DNA of 64,000 bases, from NCBI GenBank assembly GCA_034370585.1, contig CP139771.1:15138501-15202500 (forward strand), given 5' to 3'. The position numbers and the translations under genes were made by a program. Source of the DNA: Fragaria x ananassa (Eukaryota; Streptophyta; Magnoliopsida; Rosales; Rosaceae). The notes below the pieces were generated by a model that was not told the DNA's origin, did no database searches, and was given only the letters and a program-made list of their open reading frames with translations. Position 1 is the first letter of the stretch. Each line of letters starts with the position of its first letter. Below, one piece after another: positions 59,281 to 64,000 of the stretch.

Positions 59281-61959
59281 CTACAGCTCCGCATCTTTGT
59301 CTGAATCTCTCCCCAAAATCTCAACGAGTTCAGTGTCGAAGATCAGTGTGGCACCACCTGTAATGTTCAAACAACCACGATCTAAGTCATCTCAACTATT
59401 ATTGTCAAATGTACTCCAACCATTTTGTTTCCTTTACACTCTTTGCCAAAATAAGACGTTTTTTCTTTTATAGAAACAAGAGACGATTTCAGAAATTGGA
59501 TGCACTCTTATTACCTGGAATAGTTGGTGGAGAACCCTGATCCCCATAGCCCATATGTGCAGGTATTTTCAACTTCCGCTTCTCGCCAACGCACATTCCC
59601 GAAATTCCTTGGTCCCATCCTGTGAAGGACATTATGTTATGAGCCAAAAATCAAATGTCAAGGCTGTATACCTATCATGGCATCACATGCTGAAAACCCC
59701 ATCAAACTGGTCCTCACTTTTGCATGACAATTAACACAAAAGTGAATGCAGAAACTCCTCACCACAAAATCAGTTCTCCAGAGACACACACACACTAATC
59801 TTTCTCATACAATTTGGGCCAAAAGATCTCAGTAGATCTTGTATGGCAGACTCAACAGTGTCAAATAATGCTTAAGACCAAGATGCATCGAGGTTTAGAA
59901 CAACAAAATTAGAATTAGTGTCTAGTTGAAACAGGTAAAGAAGTCCTGACAAGCAAAAAGCCAGTAAGCCCTAAGCCAGCAGAAACCACCACTAGTGTGA
60001 CACTTATAATCATCCCAACCACTAAATCTCCTTTTTCTGTTCTTTTTTTGGTCTGTATGATCCAAATGGATTGTGTAGCATAGTCAAATACTATATGTTT
60101 GGTATAACCTATTATGCAATCCAATCATTTTCCATTCGTAACAGGGTACCTAAAGTAAGAATTTTCTCAGTATTCACCTTTTATAACTTGACCAACTCCA
60201 AGCTCAAAAGCAATTGGATCACCCCTTTCAAAACTAGAATCAAAGACGGTTCCATCAGTGAGTTTTCCCTGCAAATGTGAAAGGCAAAAAGAGAAAATTT
60301 AGCTCAGCAATCTCCACAATAGGAGGACTGGGGGAGAGACCAGCATGAATGAGACTCATAGTAAGCCAACTAGATTAATCCTGGTATTTAAAAAGCTTAT
60401 GTTAAGCTAAAAATTCCATGTGAGGGAGGAAAATGACCTAAAGAGCAGTTACTTCTACATTTGATTATAGCAGAGTGTGAGATCTCTTCTAATTTCCCAG
60501 ACACGTACAAAGATGTAGAGTTACAGGTATAGGAAATTCAAATTGTAGGCAGCATAATTGTAAATTAGATCCAAGAAATCATGAAGAAACATTTGACTTG
60601 TTTAGGAGCTACTAATCTTCAATTTCTCCAAAACAGGAAATCACTTTCACTAGAAAAAGTGAACCATACAAATTTACCAAGTCAGACAAAAAGTTCAGAA
60701 AATGTCAAGTAGAAAATAAAGTGGTGATTATCAAGGCTCAACCTTGACAAGAATTGCAATCCAAATTTTTTTTTTCTTTGGTTATGACATGAAAGCAGGA
60801 GGATTGCATCTTGTGGGAAGAAAACATCTTACAATGAAATAAAGTATGGAAACAAACTTGCAGCTGTACCAAATTCTTACCCGGTAGTGTACCCTGACTT
60901 TATCACCTTTGCGAGCCTTAAGTTCACAAGTCTTTGGCTTATACTGCAAAATATAAGTACGTTTCCAGGTTATTATAAAAAAAAATTGATCGATAAAGAG
61001 TTACTGAGGATGAGTAGCATAAAATCCACAACTTAGTGTCCAAGACTCAATAAACAGACAGGGAACAATAACTAACTGCATTCAGGAGCCAGCCAAATTA
61101 ACAGAAGCTGAATGCAGGACACACCAAGTTCCCAACAAAACCCAAAAGCAAGCTAAACAACAAATGAAGCGATATAGATCCAGGACAAGAAAAATCTCAA
61201 AACAGAAACATCATAGCTGCAACAACCCAGTACGTTGCTTCAAGCAATCCAAAGGTAATAATCACAACTAGATTCATTTGATATAGGAAATGATTCACCT
61301 AGATCCGATGAGCCTAAAGATGTGAAAATTCTTCCCATTTTGTTTTACATTCACCACAAGAGAACTAATAGTTACTTTCTAACTACTAGGTAGCCTCTTT
61401 TCCATAGGGAACAAATTTTCTAAGAACTCTATAGCATCATTTTGTACAGAAAGTTATGTTCGAAAAGGCCTAGCAAGAAATTAATGAATGTAAAAAGAAC
61501 CAGCGACTGATCTAGAATTAGTAATCAATTACAGAGAACCGAAAGGTCTCAATCTAATCGATCTCAACAACTACTCATTGTAAGTCTTAGAAAAGTTACC
61601 AAATCCAGCAATATCGTAACTATAATACCAAATCTCAACCAAACAGTGGCTCCAGTGACACCGTAACTGAACCAGCAGCTACTTCTTCAATACAATTCGC
61701 ATTACAACTTGGATTTAAAAGAGAGAGAAATCAACAGAGAAAGACAATTTACCTTGACACCAATCTGCAAGGTTTTGACATCGGCGACCTTCCCCGCAAA
61801 AGCTAGATTACAACACAATACACAACGAAACAAACAAGAAAGCATCAGTTGAAAAGAATTGAAATCACTGAATACGCAAACAGGCTGTAAGTGACGAGAT
61901 CTACCCAAGAACGAAAGAAGAGGCAGAATCAAGATAATGGTAGCAGCCTTCATCCTCAT
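59281..61959 (-). CDS. FKBP15: FKBP15-type peptidyl-prolyl isomerase, secretory pathway
   Basis: Six exons on the minus strand (61905-61959, 61753-61802, 60881-60943, 60178-60268, 59515-59619, 59281-59357) join in frame to 146 residues, close to the family length. Residues 1-20 (MRMKAATIILILPLLSFLG) form a signal peptide; a second ATG two codons on is an equally good start. Then TLQIGVKYKPKTCELKARKG and a single FKBP domain: GKLTDGTVFDSSFERGDP, QVIKGWDQGISGMCVGEKRK, GYGDQGSPPTIP and GATLIFDTELVEI. The active-site Tyr, Asp, Trp and Phe positions are kept, so it should be an active isomerase in the ER lumen. The C-terminus is SDKDAEL rather than the longer acidic tail of Arabidopsis FKBP15-1 and -2; DAEL may be a weak retention signal. 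It lies upstream of the ROF gene on the same strand. Confidence 0.93.
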
Positions 61960-62014
61960 TTTGAGTCTCAAGTGTTCGTCGAGAGCTTTTCTTCTTCTAA
62001 TAGCCCCAGCGATT

Positions 62015-62021
62015 CTATATA
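62015..62021 (-). promoter_or_regulatory. TATA box of the FKBP15-type gene
   Basis: TATATAG on the minus strand about 56 bp upstream of the ATG. The short distance means a very short leader if this is the box used; a more distal site is possible. Confidence 0.45.
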
Positions 62022-62029
62022 TGTGTCCA

Positions 62030-62948
62030 TATTGATCATCAACACGTCGATATAACTCATTAGTCTTACGTGGCAATCGCCCATTTGTTCTGGGTTTGGA
62101 ACTCGTTGATGATTGTAGTTTTTTTTTTTGGGGACAAATTGATGATTTTTTTTTTTGAAACATGAAAACTATTGGTGATTATAATGGCTTCCGATGTAAA
62201 TTTGCGAGCAGTAGCAAACCAAATGTGCTACTCTTAGTACATAGGCCACTTCAAAATCTGGGAACCTAGCAAAAAAGGATTCAAGTTCCTCTAGTAAGAC
62301 TTATACGGGATTTATCATGATCAGTATTAAGTAAAGGGGCTGCTACTAACACACTGCAGTCTGATTCCATAAGCACCTTGGTGTTCCCCAAATACTCTCA
62401 AAGCAAGAATCTCAACATGGAAGGGAGAGCTAGAGATAAACTTTCCTTGCGCATCTCAGGGTACCACACAATGTTAATGTTGTGTTAGCAGTAATAACTT
62501 TGATAAAACTGGTTAATGCGAATGAAATTAACCTTTTTGAAAACGAGTTTCATAAATAATTTTTAAAAATAAAAATGAGAAAATAAGATTGTTATTTTCT
62601 ACTTTGGAAGCAAACACATTTTCATGTCATTTTTAAAAATAAAAATACATGCATGAAACCGTCACCGAACGCCTCCTAAGTATCTGGATTGAGATTTGTC
62701 GGATAATTATGGGTTTTATAGCTGCCTACCGCTTGTGATTGATTCAACTTAAAATGTTATAGCTGTTATAATATTCAGACCAAAATAAATAAAATAGTAA
62801 TGAAAATAATATGAAGGGGGCGGATCCGTGGCATACAAAATTATAACCAAAATTATAACCAGAATATGGTCCATTAGATTTAATAGCAATTAACAGCTGA
62901 AATACATCACTAAAACTAAATCATTTTCTTTTATTCTCATTTTCTTTT
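62030..62948. other. FKBP15 upstream region, no gene seen
   Basis: No coding sequence supported. TTTTTAAAAATAAAAAT occurs twice, near 62560-62575 and 62629-62645, with opposite context, hinting at another small MITE. The rest is AT-rich. Confidence 0.35.
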
Positions 62949-63680
62949 GAGAAATTTTAAACACACACCCCTAATATCTTAATACACACCCCTTACTTAA
63001 TACACCACCTATCAAGTTTTTCATTTCAGTATTATACTTAATACACATTCCAAACTGCCTAAAATGTCATTAATTTATGAAATATTCCGTTATTTAATAT
63101 AATTAATATATATTTACTATTTGGTACCTCTTTTTACATATTATTTCGTCTAATTTTTGCTAGAAATTTTTGTTATCATCATTCAATTTATAATCAAATG
63201 ATTATTGTTATATTCCGACTCCGAATCACCAATACAAGTTTTCAAAATTCACAAGCTAGCTAGTACAACTGTAGAAATACAGTAGCTATTAAACATAGAT
63301 AGCTAGTTATTCGATAAAACATGTCATGATAAAGATGCAGTACTTGACAATATAATCTCCAAGATCAAACTAAAGCTGATAAATATGCAGTACTTGACAT
63401 TATGATCTGTTAGATCAAACTAAAGCTGATACGGATACAAAAAAAAAAAAAAAAAAAAAAGACAACCCAAATGAATTGTGGAGAAGAATTGGGGTTAGGG
63501 GAGAATATGTGTTTTCGACGATTTTAGAGTAGAAGACGTTGGAAAAAATACTTCTAGCGCGATTTATTTATTTTTAATAATAGATGTATGTTTTGGTCAT
63601 TTAACTTACATATTACATCTCAATAGAAACATAAAATAATAGAGGTGTGTATTAAGAAACTAGGGGTGTTAAAATTTCTC
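62949..63680. mobile_element. MULE-type MITE, copy 3
   Basis: 732-bp copy in the same orientation as the one at 1100 and highly similar along its length. It is flanked by the exact 9-bp direct repeat TTTTCTTTT (62940-62948 and 63681-63689). The right terminus has lost a few bases (GGGGTGTTAAAATTTCTC). A run of about 22 A sits at 63439-63460. Confidence 0.88.
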
Positions 63681-63921
63681 TTTTCTTTTAATCAATTTAA
63701 GATTCCTATCTATTAAATACATAATCAGAATTAATTATAACTATTCTGATATGGAATACAATCAAAAGACTTATTGGTTTCCTATTGAAACTCATCTATT
63801 AGAAAGGGAAAAAAATAAAAAAAATATCTTATTCGTTTGGGCATTGTAATCGCTTAGCATGGTGAAAATCAACTAAATTTTATCATCTCTCTACCTCTTT
63901 CTCAACTAGCTTTTTCATAAA

Positions 63922-63969
63922 ATGACAGACTTCAATGAAGATTCATCCCCTTCTCAATGCATGCCTCCG
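63922..63969 (+). CDS. Possible first exon of a gene running off the right edge
   Basis: MTDFNEDSSPSQCMPP followed by a good splice donor (GGTACGTAA). The upstream sequence is pyrimidine-rich with CTCTCTACCTCTTTCTC, like a plant leader. With only 16 codons it cannot be identified, and it may be chance. Confidence 0.3.
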
Positions 63970-64000
63970 GTACGTAATTTTTTTCTTCTTCTTTGTTTTC

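Noticed and set aside
1..64000. tRNA, rRNA, CRISPR or miRNA genes
   Set aside because: I looked for cloverleaf-type A/B boxes and strong miRNA-like hairpins; the hairpins seen are MITE arms, and no tRNA or rRNA sequence was recognised. CRISPR arrays are not expected in a plant nucleus.

Overview
The window is nuclear DNA from a flowering plant. It is AT-rich, the genes are split by many short GT-AG introns, and it carries long transposon-filled gaps. The protein sequences point to a eudicot, probably a rosid; that narrower placement is inference from general resemblance only. All functional calls come from reading translated sequence; no database search was possible.

Layout. 1-2032 (-): 5' part of a GEM/FIP1-like GRAM-domain gene that runs off the left edge. 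2542-3453 (-): intronless DUF506 (PDDEXK-like) gene with a TATA box and three G-boxes upstream. 4-22 kb: no convincing host gene; stacked insertions (MULE-type MITEs, a non-LTR element with a duplicated tail, a 744-bp foldback element, a 2.3-kb LTR with a gag zinc-knuckle remnant, a hAT MITE). 23185-25421 (+): seven-exon bHLH factor of the bHLH62/78 type. 25.4-36 kb: a non-LTR insertion, a 3.1-kb LTR, decayed transposon coding sequence and a run of 32 G. 36073-39325 (+): CSLC glucan synthase, converging on the ribosomal protein eS8 gene (40082-41733, -). 42-50.7 kb: MITEs and an F-box pseudogene cut by three PIF/Harbinger-type insertions. 51200-54774 (-): ROF1/ROF2-type FKBP. 54923-56517: a Mutator-like element carrying gene-like sequence, next to the ROF promoter. 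59281-61959 (-): secretory FKBP15-type FKBP. A third copy of the MULE-type MITE and a possible new gene start close the window.

Relations between genes. From memory of Arabidopsis, the neighbours of bHLH62 (DUF506 and CSLC6 genes) and of bHLH78 (ROF2 and FKBP15-2) together give this gene order, so the window looks like one ancestral block whose parts are shared between duplicated Arabidopsis segments. The genes do not form a pathway: one transcription factor, one wall-polysaccharide synthase, one ribosomal protein, two prolyl isomerases, one GRAM protein and one unknown.

The most informative features are the transposon insertions. Target-site duplications can be read directly for most of them: 9 bp for three copies of one MITE family and for two other elements, 10-11 bp for two more, 8 bp for a hAT MITE, 13-16 bp for three retroposons, and 3 bp for a PIF element whose conceptual removal rejoins an F-box reading frame.
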